From: Nitrosomonas aestuarii
GTDB taxonomy: Bacteria; Pseudomonadota; Gammaproteobacteria; Burkholderiales; Nitrosomonadaceae
Reading direction: 5' to 3'
DNA length: 64,000 bases
NCBI RefSeq assembly: GCF_003046585.1
Contig: NZ_QAAE01000012.1
Span: 39,632 to 103,631 of the forward strand
Position 1 is the stretch's first letter; the number at the start of each line of letters is the position of its first letter. Positions 16,814 through 25,654 of this stretch are shown here, piece after piece. Both the position numbers and the translations under genes were made by a program. The notes under the pieces are model-generated. The model did not search any database. It was given only the letters and a program-made list of their open reading frames with translations, and was not told the DNA's origin.

Positions 16814-18010
16814 TTAATTATCATATTCAATTTCGAGACTGACCGGAAAGGGTTCTTCGACTTTCATATCAGAGACACGGCGCAAGGTATTCTGTTTTAA
16901 GACTGCCTTTATAATTCCGGGAATCTGCGTGAGATTGATGTATTGGCCGAAGCAGGTATGCAAACCAAAGCCGAAATGCATATAGCTATAGGCAGGGCGG
17001 TCAAGGCGGAATTCCTTGGGCTTCTGAATCTTGCGTTTATCCATCATGGCTGATTGAGTTGCGGCCAGAACTACCGTTCCTTTCGGTATTTTTGTCGATC
17101 TTAGTGTCCCTCTGGCAACGACATAATCTTCCGCACAGATGCGTTGAATACCCGCTGCAAACGGATTCAGGCGAAGGCTTTCCTGTACAAACTGAATCAA
17201 TTTTTTGTCATCGTCGACGCGGGCGGCCTGTTGCGCCTGGACCATTAATTCGGGATTGTTAAACAGATGATTGAGGGTAACGGCGACACATTTTGATGTC
17301 GTTGGAATAGCGCCGATAATCAAGCCGATCAGATTGTTACGAATGTCCGTATCCTGCATGCCGGGCATTCCTGCATCCTGCAGTTTCAAGCATCTTCCGA
17401 GAACATCATCTTTTGCAACTTGATTTGCTTTTCTGTCGGCAATGACCTGATCCAGGTAACTGCGCGTTTGCTCGGCAGCCTTCAGCGCTTTTTCTTCAAC
17501 TTCCGGGTCGTCGGGGTAAAACAGATATTGAAACATAATGGTCGCCGCATCGGTAAATTCGGACTCATTCCAACCGGGCGTGCCGAAATATTCACCTATG
17601 AGGCGTGTCGGTACGACGCGCGTTAATTGTTGCACAACATCCATTCTACCTGTCGTGTTTTTTAGAATTTCATGACTTGTTCGGTCGACAAACGGTTTGA
17701 CGATTGTGTCAATATCTTCTCTGCGTGCCGCAATACGCATGTTGGATACATCGCGTGTATATTGTTCAGTATTTTGCATGCCCAGAAAAAAATTGCTGCC
17801 GCCGGTGACTTTATGCATTTTCTCGGCGTATGGTACCTGAAATATCCAATCACGATCCAGGACTTCGGTGACATCGTCAAAGCGGGTCACCACCGCATTT
17901 TTTTTGATCACGACCGTTGGCTTGACCGTACGAAGGATTGAAAAAACCAGATCCAGATGTTTCAAAACCAATTCGGTCAGTTTGTTACGGATTGTATTTT
18001 CTGTTGCCAT
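16814..18010 (-). CDS. cytochrome P450 with unusual I-helix
   Basis: 398 residues, soluble bacterial P450 without membrane anchor. The haem-thiolate loop is 'FGFGLHTCFGQ' (about 346-356), and the K-helix ExxR lies in 'QESLRL' (about 275). The I-helix (about 230-240) reads 'IGAIPTTSK', so the acidic residue of the usual (A/G)-G-x-(D/E)-T-T proton-relay motif is Pro, while both Thr are kept. This may mean peroxide-driven or isomerase-type chemistry rather than normal O2 activation with a redox partner; no ferredoxin or reductase gene is nearby. It sits between the DyP peroxidase and GST-like genes. Confidence 0.92.
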   Translation of the reverse strand: MATENTIRNKLTELVLKHLDLVFSILRTVKPTVVIKKNAVVTRFDDVTEVLDRDWIFQVPYAEKMHKVTGGSNFFLGMQNTEQYTRDVSNMRIAARREDIDTIVKPFVDRTSHEILKNTTGRMDVVQQLTRVVPTRLIGEYFGTPGWNESEFTDAATIMFQYLFYPDDPEVEEKALKAAEQTRSYLDQVIADRKANQVAKDDVLGRCLKLQDAGMPGMQDTDIRNNLIGLIIGAIPTTSKCVAVTLNHLFNNPELMVQAQQAARVDDDKKLIQFVQESLRLNPFAAGIQRICAEDYVVARGTLRSTKIPKGTVVLAATQSAMMDKRKIQKPKEFRLDRPAYSYMHFGFGLHTCFGQYINLTQIPGIIKAVLKQNTLRRVSDMKVEEPFPVSLEIEYDN

Positions 18011-18130
18011 GATTAGATCTCGGTAAAAATGATTTGTAGGATAATTCTGACTGAATGCCGGCTCTTATCATTGTTAAAGTCGTCGGCTGGCATTAAAAAA
18101 TATTGCGTTCATGGCATACTTAACAGTCTG

Positions 18131-19654
18131 CTAGGTCGGGTCGACCATGCCCGCCGCAATCAATTTTAACGCCGTGATGCTTGGAATAAAAAAATAATCG
18201 CCGCCACGTGTTTCGACCAGACGTGGAATTTTACTGACAAAGTGCGGCGGTTTTCCCGATCCCGGTTCAACCTGCAGCACAACTTTGCCTGGGTTATTTG
18301 CGTCATGATTGCCTAGCAGGACTTCCTTATCATTGCCCTCTTTAAAATCATTGGCATAGTTTATCCATTGCTGCTGAATAAACTCAAATTGACGCTGAAT
18401 ATCCACATTTAGCGCCATAAAGATGATGCCGTGATTGCCATCGTCCCGGGTCGCATCCTTTACCTCGCCATAAGGCAAACCTCGACGCAGAATTCTGCGT
18501 CGATTAACCAGCGCCCCCGGCGTGTCGTAAGCATCCTTCACACCATACTCCAGTGACCCGCGTGGATTGATTCGGCGTATATGTGCGCTATAAGGGCATT
18601 TTGCGCCAGTAATGTCCTGGTTATACGTAAAGTCCGTCAGCATTTTTTTTCGACCGGCTTCATCGGCTTCAGCATACTGCTTATCCCATCTTTCCTTGCT
18701 CTCGTCGTCCGGTGCATTGACAATGGGAGCGCCATTGTCGCGCCAGCGGCCCGCGAATTTCGCTGCCAGCATCTCTTTGCTGCCCGGAAAATGCTTGCTT
18801 TGTTCTTCGAGAAAGCGGTTGAACGTGCCGATATTTTCGTGAAGCTTGCGATAAACCATGTAGGTGCCGTTAAGTGCAAGTAGCCAAGGGGCTGGCGCGG
18901 TTTGGGGGTACTCCATCGCTTCATCGACATGCCCCAGCAGAAATTCGCCGGTAGCCAGCGGTTCCCAATTGCCTTCGCGGGTTAATTTGCCTCGACCCAG
19001 AACGCGCGCGGATACATTGATCTGGCCCTCAAAAACAGGATCGCCGATACCATCTGTATAGCCGAAATGTTCTTTTGGCGTGGGTGTGCCGGTGGCATCA
19101 TATAAGACACTGGCATCCTGATAAGGCAGATCATCCTCGCCATTTTCTCCGCGATGACCTGTTAATAGCGTAACGCCTCCGTCCGAAGCTTTGATCTGTT
19201 CTAGAACCCAGTCATATCTTTTTATAACTGCATCTATAGACTGCCCGTTGATGGATATCCATGCATGTACTTCTTCTTTCCAGATGTTGTCCCAGTTCTG
19301 GGGATCGCTGGGCCCGTCATCACCGAGTATGTCTTTGCGCTTGGCCATGCCCATTATAAAATCTTCCGGGAAACCTCTGAGAGAGGCCATCGGTAATTCA
19401 AGTGCTTTCAAACCGGCAAAAGTAAACGCAATATTAGTAGTGGCCTGTGGTTTGACGGCGGAATCCGTATCTTTCGATGATTTCTCCCAGGGAACGGCCG
19501 ATGTCACTTTTGTCGTGATTGCGCCTACGAATTTACGGCCCTTGTCGCCTTTATCAATGCGTAAAAAAAGATAACGCGCTTTCTGATAATTGTATGCGCC
19601 ATAAGCCTTGATGATATTGCCTTGTATATCTGTTAAATCTAGATTTTGTGTCAT
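18131..19654 (-). CDS. DyP-type peroxidase
   Basis: 507 residues from ATG 19654; the upstream extension to 19711 lacks family similarity. The haem peroxidase motifs are clear: 'DLTDIQGNI' at the N-terminus, the GxxDG motif in 'FGYTDGIGDP' (distal Asp, about residue 197), the proximal His in 'CPYSAHIRRINPRG' (about 355), and 'NRRRILRRGLPYG' with the distal Arg. No signal peptide is visible, so it is probably cytoplasmic, unlike Tat-exported EfeB. It would oxidise an organic substrate with peroxide. It sits 120 bp upstream of the P450 gene and 66 bp after a hypothetical gene. Confidence 0.93.
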   Translation of the reverse strand: MTQNLDLTDIQGNIIKAYGAYNYQKARYLFLRIDKGDKGRKFVGAITTKVTSAVPWEKSSKDTDSAVKPQATTNIAFTFAGLKALELPMASLRGFPEDFIMGMAKRKDILGDDGPSDPQNWDNIWKEEVHAWISINGQSIDAVIKRYDWVLEQIKASDGGVTLLTGHRGENGEDDLPYQDASVLYDATGTPTPKEHFGYTDGIGDPVFEGQINVSARVLGRGKLTREGNWEPLATGEFLLGHVDEAMEYPQTAPAPWLLALNGTYMVYRKLHENIGTFNRFLEEQSKHFPGSKEMLAAKFAGRWRDNGAPIVNAPDDESKERWDKQYAEADEAGRKKMLTDFTYNQDITGAKCPYSAHIRRINPRGSLEYGVKDAYDTPGALVNRRRILRRGLPYGEVKDATRDDGNHGIIFMALNVDIQRQFEFIQQQWINYANDFKEGNDKEVLLGNHDANNPGKVVLQVEPGSGKPPHFVSKIPRLVETRGGDYFFIPSITALKLIAAGMVDPT

Positions 19655-19720
19655 GTTTAAGCGCCCGGTTATCGTTGGTTTGTTGACAAATGATCGACTG
19701 CTACAGAGCAACGCAGTCAG

Positions 19721-20428
19721 CTATGGCGTGGATTGCCCGGGGAACCAGGATGGAGAAGACAGATTGTCCGGTTGAACACGTGCAATGAATGCCTTAAAAG
19801 CCTGTTGTATTTCGATAGCGCTTTTTCCTTGGTGCGCAACTGCGAATTTGGTGAATTCCTGTTTCAAATAGAGCGCTTTGAGTTGTTCCTGTAAAGAATC
19901 ATCGGTTGATCCATTAAAAAACAAACTGGCGTCCAACTGGCATCTTTTAATATATTGAATGAAGCCGGCACAATCGGTTACGCGATCGAAGGCGACGCAA
20001 TGTTCCCAGATATAACGGATATCACGTTGGTTGCCATCATGGTCTGTATACGACCACTTGTCCCATAAACCAGTCAGATAATCATCCAGGTCTCCATAAA
20101 AATTACTTGAAAAAACAAGATATTTGGATTTTAGATGGTCTCTGCGCGGTAATGATTTCTTGCGGGCTGAATCTGAAAAAAAAGACCAGATATCTGAAAA
20201 ATTGAATACTGCATCATTGGCGGGCAATGACTCATAAAATACATCGTCCAGAATGAACAGGCGCGCCAGATAGGTATTGGGTACTTTGGATAAAGGGCTT
20301 TTTTCATGTATGGGCAAGCGTAAGCAACGTTCACGTGTCATATCGGCATATGAAGTTTCACCCATTGTGCCATTTTTAATTGGAGACAGCACCGTTAAAG
20401 CTGTTGCATTTCCACTTTTTGTAGCCAT
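19721..20428 (-). CDS. hypothetical protein, paralogue of the upstream gene
   Basis: 235 residues, no known catalytic motif and no signal peptide. It shares a core with the neighbouring 20450-21094 product: 'YLVFSSNFYGDLDDYLTG' here against 'YMLFFSNFNGSWDQYVDS' there, then a 'Y-I-(K/R)-x-x-Q-(L/I)-D' helix followed by 'FFNGST' against 'YYNAYP'. Both may be small alpha+beta barrel proteins. It starts 21 bp after that gene and ends 66 bp before the DyP gene. The function is unknown; I infer a role alongside the peroxidase and P450. Confidence 0.8.
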   Translation of the reverse strand: MATKSGNATALTVLSPIKNGTMGETSYADMTRERCLRLPIHEKSPLSKVPNTYLARLFILDDVFYESLPANDAVFNFSDIWSFFSDSARKKSLPRRDHLKSKYLVFSSNFYGDLDDYLTGLWDKWSYTDHDGNQRDIRYIWEHCVAFDRVTDCAGFIQYIKRCQLDASLFFNGSTDDSLQEQLKALYLKQEFTKFAVAHQGKSAIEIQQAFKAFIARVQPDNLSSPSWFPGQSTP

Positions 20429-20449
20429 GATGAATTTTCCCTGAAAAAA

Positions 20450-21094
20450 TTAGTGCGTCTGAGTTTGTTCGTATCGTTTCTTCACTTCATAAGACGATAA
20501 ACTGACGATTGGCGTTGGTTTCATTTCACCAAGTTGCAGTTGCAGGTCATTAAGGAGCTTGTTGTAGTCTTTAAGAAAATCATCAGGTGCCTTATCACTG
20601 GAAACCGCATTAAAATCAATCAGTGCTTTTTTGACTTTTTTTGCGGATTTGACATCGTTGGATGCGGCCATGGGATAAGCATTATAGTAATGGGCCGTAT
20701 CGATCTGATTATGCCGGATATAATCGTGAAACGGGGTCAGTGGCACTGATTTTGGGTATCGGACGTTCCATTTCCAGAATAAATCCAGTCCCGCGGGGAT
20801 GGCGAATGTAAATGAATCCACGTATTGATCCCAGCTGCCATTAAAATTACTGAAGAAGAGCATGTATGCGTAATTGAGGTCTTCCTTCGGTTGGTTTTCG
20901 TCAAGACGTGGAAAAGCGTTTCGCGGGATGATTACCCAGCGTGCGTAATGGATAAGGGATAATGTGATCAGTCCTTTAAGGGTGGATGGGCGGTTCAGCG
21001 CAATTTTGAAAATTAATCGATTAATCCATACCATGTACCAACGTATTGGTGTAATTACATTCATGGCATAAGCCTTACCTGCTATATTTGACAT
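20450..21094 (-). CDS. hypothetical protein, first gene of the DyP/P450 cluster
   Basis: 214 residues. The N-terminal third contains 'LSLIHYARWVIIPRNAFPRL'; the middle has 'YMLFFSNFNGSWDQYVDS' and 'FTFAIPAGLDLFW'; then 'FHDYIRHNQIDTAHYYNAYP'. The C-terminus is charged and probably helical. I do not recognise a named domain. A good ribosome site (AAGGAGC) precedes ATG 21094. As the first gene after a 440-bp divergent intergenic region it probably marks the promoter end of the cluster. It is paralogous to the next gene. Confidence 0.8.
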   Translation of the reverse strand: MSNIAGKAYAMNVITPIRWYMVWINRLIFKIALNRPSTLKGLITLSLIHYARWVIIPRNAFPRLDENQPKEDLNYAYMLFFSNFNGSWDQYVDSFTFAIPAGLDLFWKWNVRYPKSVPLTPFHDYIRHNQIDTAHYYNAYPMAASNDVKSAKKVKKALIDFNAVSSDKAPDDFLKDYNKLLNDLQLQLGEMKPTPIVSLSSYEVKKRYEQTQTH

Positions 21095-21534
21095 AAAAGC
21101 TCCTTGGTAGGATTGATATGATAATTACTAGCTTACATTTTTACGCTATTTCTTATTTTGTTGATGTTAGAGACCATATAACAGAGTTTTAATACTAATT
21201 AACGCCAAAAACCGCATGCTTATCCCAGTGTCAGCAAGCTTTATGGGCGTTGATGCTTTTACTTTTATTATATAGAGCATTAAGACAACCAATTATTCTA
21301 TTGAATTATCAGTATTCTTATTATGGCCGGAGAAATATTAATACGTATTAACCCATCGTGCAACAATTGTTGATTTCATAATAAATCACACAAGAAGATT
21401 TTTTGAGTGGTTAGGTTCGATCACAGGCTGAAAAAAATGTGTGGATTTAGCACTGTGTGTGAGGTATCGTTGGCAGTGTCAGTAAGTTGACTAAAATATG
21501 ATGCCAATAAATAAAAAATGGACATTCAAATATT
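21095..21534. promoter_or_regulatory. divergent intergenic region
   Basis: 440 bp between the minus-strand DyP/P450 cluster and the plus-strand lipoprotein gene. It is AT-rich and must carry promoters for both sides. No open frame of note and no clear operator palindrome were found. Confidence 0.45.
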
Positions 21535-22233
21535 ATGATTAAACTAATTAAAATACTTGTTATAAGTTTGTTGGTTCTTGAAATATTGTCAGCTTGTTCA
21601 ACGGTACATAAACCAACGCAGACAGCCAGATCGGCAATTGAGCAATTGTTGCTAAGTGAAGCAGTAATAAAAAGTCTTCCCGATCAGCTTGAAAGCGCAT
21701 TACCAATTCCTCAGGGTGCGAATGTCGTACTCGATACATCAGGAATTATCAGTGAAGACAAAGATATCGTACGCCAGATCATGGCTGGCTGGTTGGGAAA
21801 AAATGGTTATCATGTCATGGTCGGATGGTTTGGCGAGGAAGGTTATCACGTTCAAGGTGATATTAATAAGGCTACGCATCGTATTAACGTTATCGTGGGA
21901 TCGCTTGGGACAGAGTTTGGAGAAACGTTTATTGGGGCACCGCCAATTCAGAGTGTTGTGATTCCTTTTGCTACTCCCGAACTGGCTTTATACAAAGCAC
22001 AATACCAGACGGGATTTGTAAAATTATATTTCGATATTTACGAATTGCCGTCAAACCGATTTGTTGGCTCGACATCTCCATTCTTTGCTGAAACGCATTA
22101 TAACGACTATACCGTGTTATTCTTATTTTCATTTAAGAAGACCGATCTAATATTGCCACCCAAACTTGGGTCTTTTGAGAAGACCGTTAAAGATCAAGCA
22201 AAAGATAAACCGTCACCCGAGGAACAGAAATAA
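21535..22233 (+). CDS. predicted lipoprotein of unknown function
   Basis: 232 residues. A lipoprotein signal 'LLVLEILSACST' puts the lipidated Cys at about residue 21. The mature part starts 'TARSAIEQLLLSEAV', has beta-rich segments including 'FGETFIGAPPIQSVVIPF', and ends in a Lys/Pro/Glu-rich tail. No enzyme motif is visible. Residues 84-107 are an imperfect tandem duplication (see the repeat entry). The gene is monocistronic with a likely terminator 130 bp downstream. Its divergence from the DyP/P450 cluster may be incidental. Confidence 0.75.
   Translation: MIKLIKILVISLLVLEILSACSTVHKPTQTARSAIEQLLLSEAVIKSLPDQLESALPIPQGANVVLDTSGIISEDKDIVRQIMAGWLGKNGYHVMVGWFGEEGYHVQGDINKATHRINVIVGSLGTEFGETFIGAPPIQSVVIPFATPELALYKAQYQTGFVKLYFDIYELPSNRFVGSTSPFFAETHYNDYTVLFLFSFKKTDLILPPKLGSFEKTVKDQAKDKPSPEEQK
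21784..21855 (+). repeat. two 36-bp tandem in-frame units within the lipoprotein gene
   Basis: Two adjacent 36-bp units encode AGWLGKNGYHVM and VGWFGEEGYHVQ. Eight of twelve residues in order are shared or similar, and the DNA copies are diverged, so the duplication is not recent. Confidence 0.8.
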
Positions 22234-22360
22234 AACAATCAAATTATTTTCACTCCCGAATCTCGGGATTGAATTAATATAAGTCAATAAACTAGGTGAA
22301 AGGTACGGTTTCGATTTTTTTGTGGAATTGAATTAGCTGAGATTATTCTGGAGTACTTTA

Positions 22361-22388
22361 AGTCCAGGATACCTGGATTTTTATTTTG
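22361..22388 (+). terminator. rho-independent terminator after the lipoprotein gene
   Basis: TCCAGG-ATA-CCTGGA forms a six-pair stem with a three-base loop, followed at once by TTTTTATTTT. It would end transcription from the gene ending at 22233. The flanking AGT/ATT bases may extend the stem. Confidence 0.6.
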
Positions 22389-22540
22389 TCGCGTGGTTTT
22401 TTATGTATTTGAATTCAGTAAAACCAATCTGACTGGCCTGCCGAAATTCAAACAATTTTATAAGAGTTGTTGAGTCATATATATTTCGCATTTTTTCGGT
22501 AAGTGATTCCGAAAAGGGATGTAAAGGTTTAGTAAAATTA

Positions 22541-23842
22541 TCATGTGAGGTCTTCCAGGAAACGACTCAATATTGTTTTGCCGACGTGTGGCATGACAAC
22601 AACATGTGCGTAGGGAACACTCTGATCGTTTTGTTTCAATCCAATAGTGGCAAGCGTATAACGATTGATTAGCCGGTCGGCTGGTTTTTTGAAATAAATA
22701 ATTGTTGAGAGGTTATTGGCGCGTGTGGGCTCGAGGTGGGCGTAGTGTGTTTTCATTTCATTCAGCAAAAAATTTGCATTATCCATCATATTTTGAGCAT
22801 CAATTGCTTGTCTGGAGAAATCGCTCTCCGAACTGAAGAAATGGAATTCGGCCGGTTTGACTGCATCGCGCGAACAAGTAATTGTGCCGGGTGTCTGCAG
22901 AATATATTCAGGGTCATGAATTTTTCCAAATTGCGCTTCAAATTCGTCAAAAATAGATTGTGTTGTAATGAACAATCCGGCCGGAGAGGGAAAACCGAAA
23001 AACTTATGACACGAAACAGCGATGGAATGATAACGTGCAGACTGATCAGGTGCTTGAGTATGCAATACTTCGTCTGCGAAAGGCGTATGTGGCAGGTAAC
23101 CGCCAAACAATGCTGCATCAAGATGCAGATAAGAATCCCGTCCTTTTAACTTACTTTGAATGTCGTCAACTGGATCAACGGCGCCCTTGAATGTCGTGCC
23201 AATTGTTGCGACGACTAATGCAGGGTGGTCAGGATTGGCTTTTAGTTTCTGCTCGAGATCATTGACATCCATACAGCCGTCAGCTTGTGTATTGACAACC
23301 ACCCACTCCAGATTCATTAGGTTCCTGAGAATCTGAATGGAATAATGCGCTTCCCGAGTGAAATAAATTTTGGGCATGATACCAGTGCGGCTTTTCAGTA
23401 ATGTGCGACCGATATAAATACCATGCATGTTACTGTCGGTTCCGCTGTTGGTGAGAAAACCCCAGACTTGCTTGTGCGTGAAACCATAAATCGCGCCAAA
23501 CCGTTCGATCAATTCTCTTTCAAAATCATGGGTATTAAAAAAGAAATGGCTGTGTTTGAAAGGATCGCCGACACTGTTAAAACTGAACTTGTTGAGTCCT
23601 GCTGCGTCCAGTTTTTGCCGCCAGTCAAAAAATGCAGGGGGCGGATAATTCATGTTAATGGGGTAACCCAGCATCGAAGTTCTTTGCCGGGTCAGTGCAT
23701 GCAGTTTTTTGAGATCGGGAGATGGAGCATAATCCGGCCGTTCATTCGGCAGTGTTTGACCAGTCAATGCATTGGGTGAACAGGTGGCAACCAGTGTTGC
23801 TGCACCTGTCAGACCGAGAAATTTTCGACGTGTAATGGACAT
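22541..23842 (-). CDS. Tat-exported PLP-dependent decarboxylase, histidine-decarboxylase-like
   Basis: 433 residues. The N-terminus 'SITRRKFLGLTGAATLVA' is a twin-arginine signal; a Cys follows ('VATC'), though it is a poor lipobox. The body is a fold-type I group II decarboxylase: 'GFLTNSGTDSNMHGIY' (cofactor-binding loop), 'YFTREAHYSI' (ring-stacking His), 'VATIGTTFKGAVDP', 'HLDAALFGG' (Asp to pyridine N), and the PLP Lys in 'SCHKFFGFPSPAG' (about residue 268). The closest named group is bacterial histidine decarboxylase, but the substrate is uncertain. Export of such an enzyme is unusual; Tat would allow folding with PLP first. It lies 38 bp after the multicopper oxidase gene on the same strand, which is also Tat-targeted. 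Confidence 0.85.
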   Translation of the reverse strand: MSITRRKFLGLTGAATLVATCSPNALTGQTLPNERPDYAPSPDLKKLHALTRQRTSMLGYPINMNYPPPAFFDWRQKLDAAGLNKFSFNSVGDPFKHSHFFFNTHDFERELIERFGAIYGFTHKQVWGFLTNSGTDSNMHGIYIGRTLLKSRTGIMPKIYFTREAHYSIQILRNLMNLEWVVVNTQADGCMDVNDLEQKLKANPDHPALVVATIGTTFKGAVDPVDDIQSKLKGRDSYLHLDAALFGGYLPHTPFADEVLHTQAPDQSARYHSIAVSCHKFFGFPSPAGLFITTQSIFDEFEAQFGKIHDPEYILQTPGTITCSRDAVKPAEFHFFSSESDFSRQAIDAQNMMDNANFLLNEMKTHYAHLEPTRANNLSTIIYFKKPADRLINRYTLATIGLKQNDQSVPYAHVVVMPHVGKTILSRFLEDLT

Positions 23843-23880
23843 AGAAAAGAACGATTTAGAATTTTACGTTGATAAATTAA

Positions 23881-25497
23881 TCAGGAAACATAAAAATTGC
23901 GCATCATGCCCATGTCTTCATGTTCCAGATTGTGACAATGATAAAGAAATAATCCTGTATAGTCCTGGAATGGCTTGATGATCTCAACTTCCTCGCCGGG
24001 CATGACAAGTACGGTATCTTTCCATCCATTGTGAATAAAACCTTCCTTGACAGTATCATAAATGTCGCTGTCTTTATTTGTTTTTCGCGACAAAATCTGG
24101 AATTGCTGGCCATGTAGATGTATCGGGTGGGGCAGGGCGCGCATCATGCCCATCATTCCCATGCCACGACCTCCACCACTCATACCATGTCTGCCGCCAC
24201 CCATGCCACCATCATGAAAAATACGCATTTTCTGAATGGTATTGACAGGGATTTTTTCAATATCCAGATAATCATTCATTTTGAATGTTCTACCGTTGAG
24301 CTGGAACAACATTCGCCGCATGCCGATTGCAATTGGTATCGTTTTTTCAGGATTGGTCACATCTTTCGTGCCTAGGCGTGGCATGGAAACCAGTTTCTCG
24401 GGTAAGCGGGGGGAATCACTTATCTGCTCGGTAATATTGAATTTTACAACTGGAAAAGCATCGCCTTGCGCTAATTCTCCATGCATTCCACTCATTCTTC
24501 CTCTGCCCATCCCGCCCATTCCTCTCATGGGTAAACCGCCGCCTTGATATTCCAGGCTTTGCAGAGTGAGTTCTGAGCCCAGCTTGCGTCCACTAAAATC
24601 CATCCATAATTCAATACGTTCTGCGGGTGCCAGCATGAGATAAGGCATGGACTCGGGTTTTTCCAGCAAGCCGCCGTCAGTACCAATGATGGTTAGTGGC
24701 GTGCCGTCATCCCAGCCAAGTTTGTAAATCCGTGAATTGGAGCCATTTAGCAAGCGCAGACGGTAAGCGCGGGTTTTAACAGAGATTGTGCTGTTCGCCT
24801 GTCCGTTTACCAGAATCGTGTCGCCGAGAAAACCCATCATGCGCTGATGCATACCATGTAAATAATGTAATTGATTGCCCGCAGTAAAGCGGCGGTCTTG
24901 AATGATCAAGGGAATTTCATATTCGTCAGCGGGTAGTTCCAGCTTGTGCTCCATTTCGTCGCGAACGGTGATCAAACCGGAAAGACCCTGATATACCTGA
25001 GTGGCGGTCATGTCATGCGTATGTGCATGATACCAATAGGTTGCAGCGGGATTGTTGATCTCGAACTCGTAGACATATCGTTCCCCTTTGAAAATTTCGT
25101 ACATAGGGTGACCGTCCATCTTTTGAGGTACATGCAAGCCGTGCCAATGGGTAATCACAGGTTCGGGTATCTGATTGTAAAAGAAAATGCGAACTTTCTG
25201 TCCCCGTTCAAAATTGAGTATTGGACCCAGATAACCCGGTAAGTTTTTGATGCTGTTAACGGGACCTCTTAACAGTTTGCCGCTGTATCTGAATACATGC
25301 GTCTCGGCGCCGGACAAAATAGGCACCTCTGCAGTTCGTGCATACAGTTCCAATTCAACATCCGGTTTAAAGTTTTTGTCGGGATCTTTGTTGATTTGTC
25401 TGTTCTCGGCCCAGCTTGGGCCGGGTATGGTTGAAGCCAGCGCGCTCCAGGCAGCGTAGTGAAGAAATTGACGTCTGGACAACTCGGGGTGTGACAT
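23881..25497 (-). CDS. Tat-exported multicopper oxidase (CueO-like) with Met/Gly-rich loops
   Basis: 538 residues. 'LSRRQFLHYAAWSALAST' is a Tat signal. Copper ligands appear in order: 'HWHGLH' (about 117), 'YWYHAHTHD' (about 156), 'HPIHLHGQQF' (about 470), and 'FLYHCHNLEHEDMGMM' (about 520), which gives the type 1 and trinuclear sites. Two Met/Gly-rich inserts, around 'GMGGMGRGRMSGMHGE' and 'GGRGMGMMGMM', resemble the Met-rich substrate loop of CueO that binds Cu(I). A role in periplasmic cuprous oxidation is likely. It is followed by the exported PLP decarboxylase. Confidence 0.93.
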   Translation of the reverse strand: MSHPELSRRQFLHYAAWSALASTIPGPSWAENRQINKDPDKNFKPDVELELYARTAEVPILSGAETHVFRYSGKLLRGPVNSIKNLPGYLGPILNFERGQKVRIFFYNQIPEPVITHWHGLHVPQKMDGHPMYEIFKGERYVYEFEINNPAATYWYHAHTHDMTATQVYQGLSGLITVRDEMEHKLELPADEYEIPLIIQDRRFTAGNQLHYLHGMHQRMMGFLGDTILVNGQANSTISVKTRAYRLRLLNGSNSRIYKLGWDDGTPLTIIGTDGGLLEKPESMPYLMLAPAERIELWMDFSGRKLGSELTLQSLEYQGGGLPMRGMGGMGRGRMSGMHGELAQGDAFPVVKFNITEQISDSPRLPEKLVSMPRLGTKDVTNPEKTIPIAIGMRRMLFQLNGRTFKMNDYLDIEKIPVNTIQKMRIFHDGGMGGGRHGMSGGGRGMGMMGMMRALPHPIHLHGQQFQILSRKTNKDSDIYDTVKEGFIHNGWKDTVLVMPGEEVEIIKPFQDYTGLFLYHCHNLEHEDMGMMRNFYVS

Positions 25498-25654
25498 GAT
25501 GTGTCCTCCTTATGGCATTACATTCTGTCTGAGCGATTAAAAACGAACTGGTATTTCGAAGCGCAGGCATATTGATATTGTAGAATACAAATTTCAATTA
25601 TTGTTTATTTTGATGTTAATCATGCTGTTTTGATTCGACTCAGGTCAATTTAAT

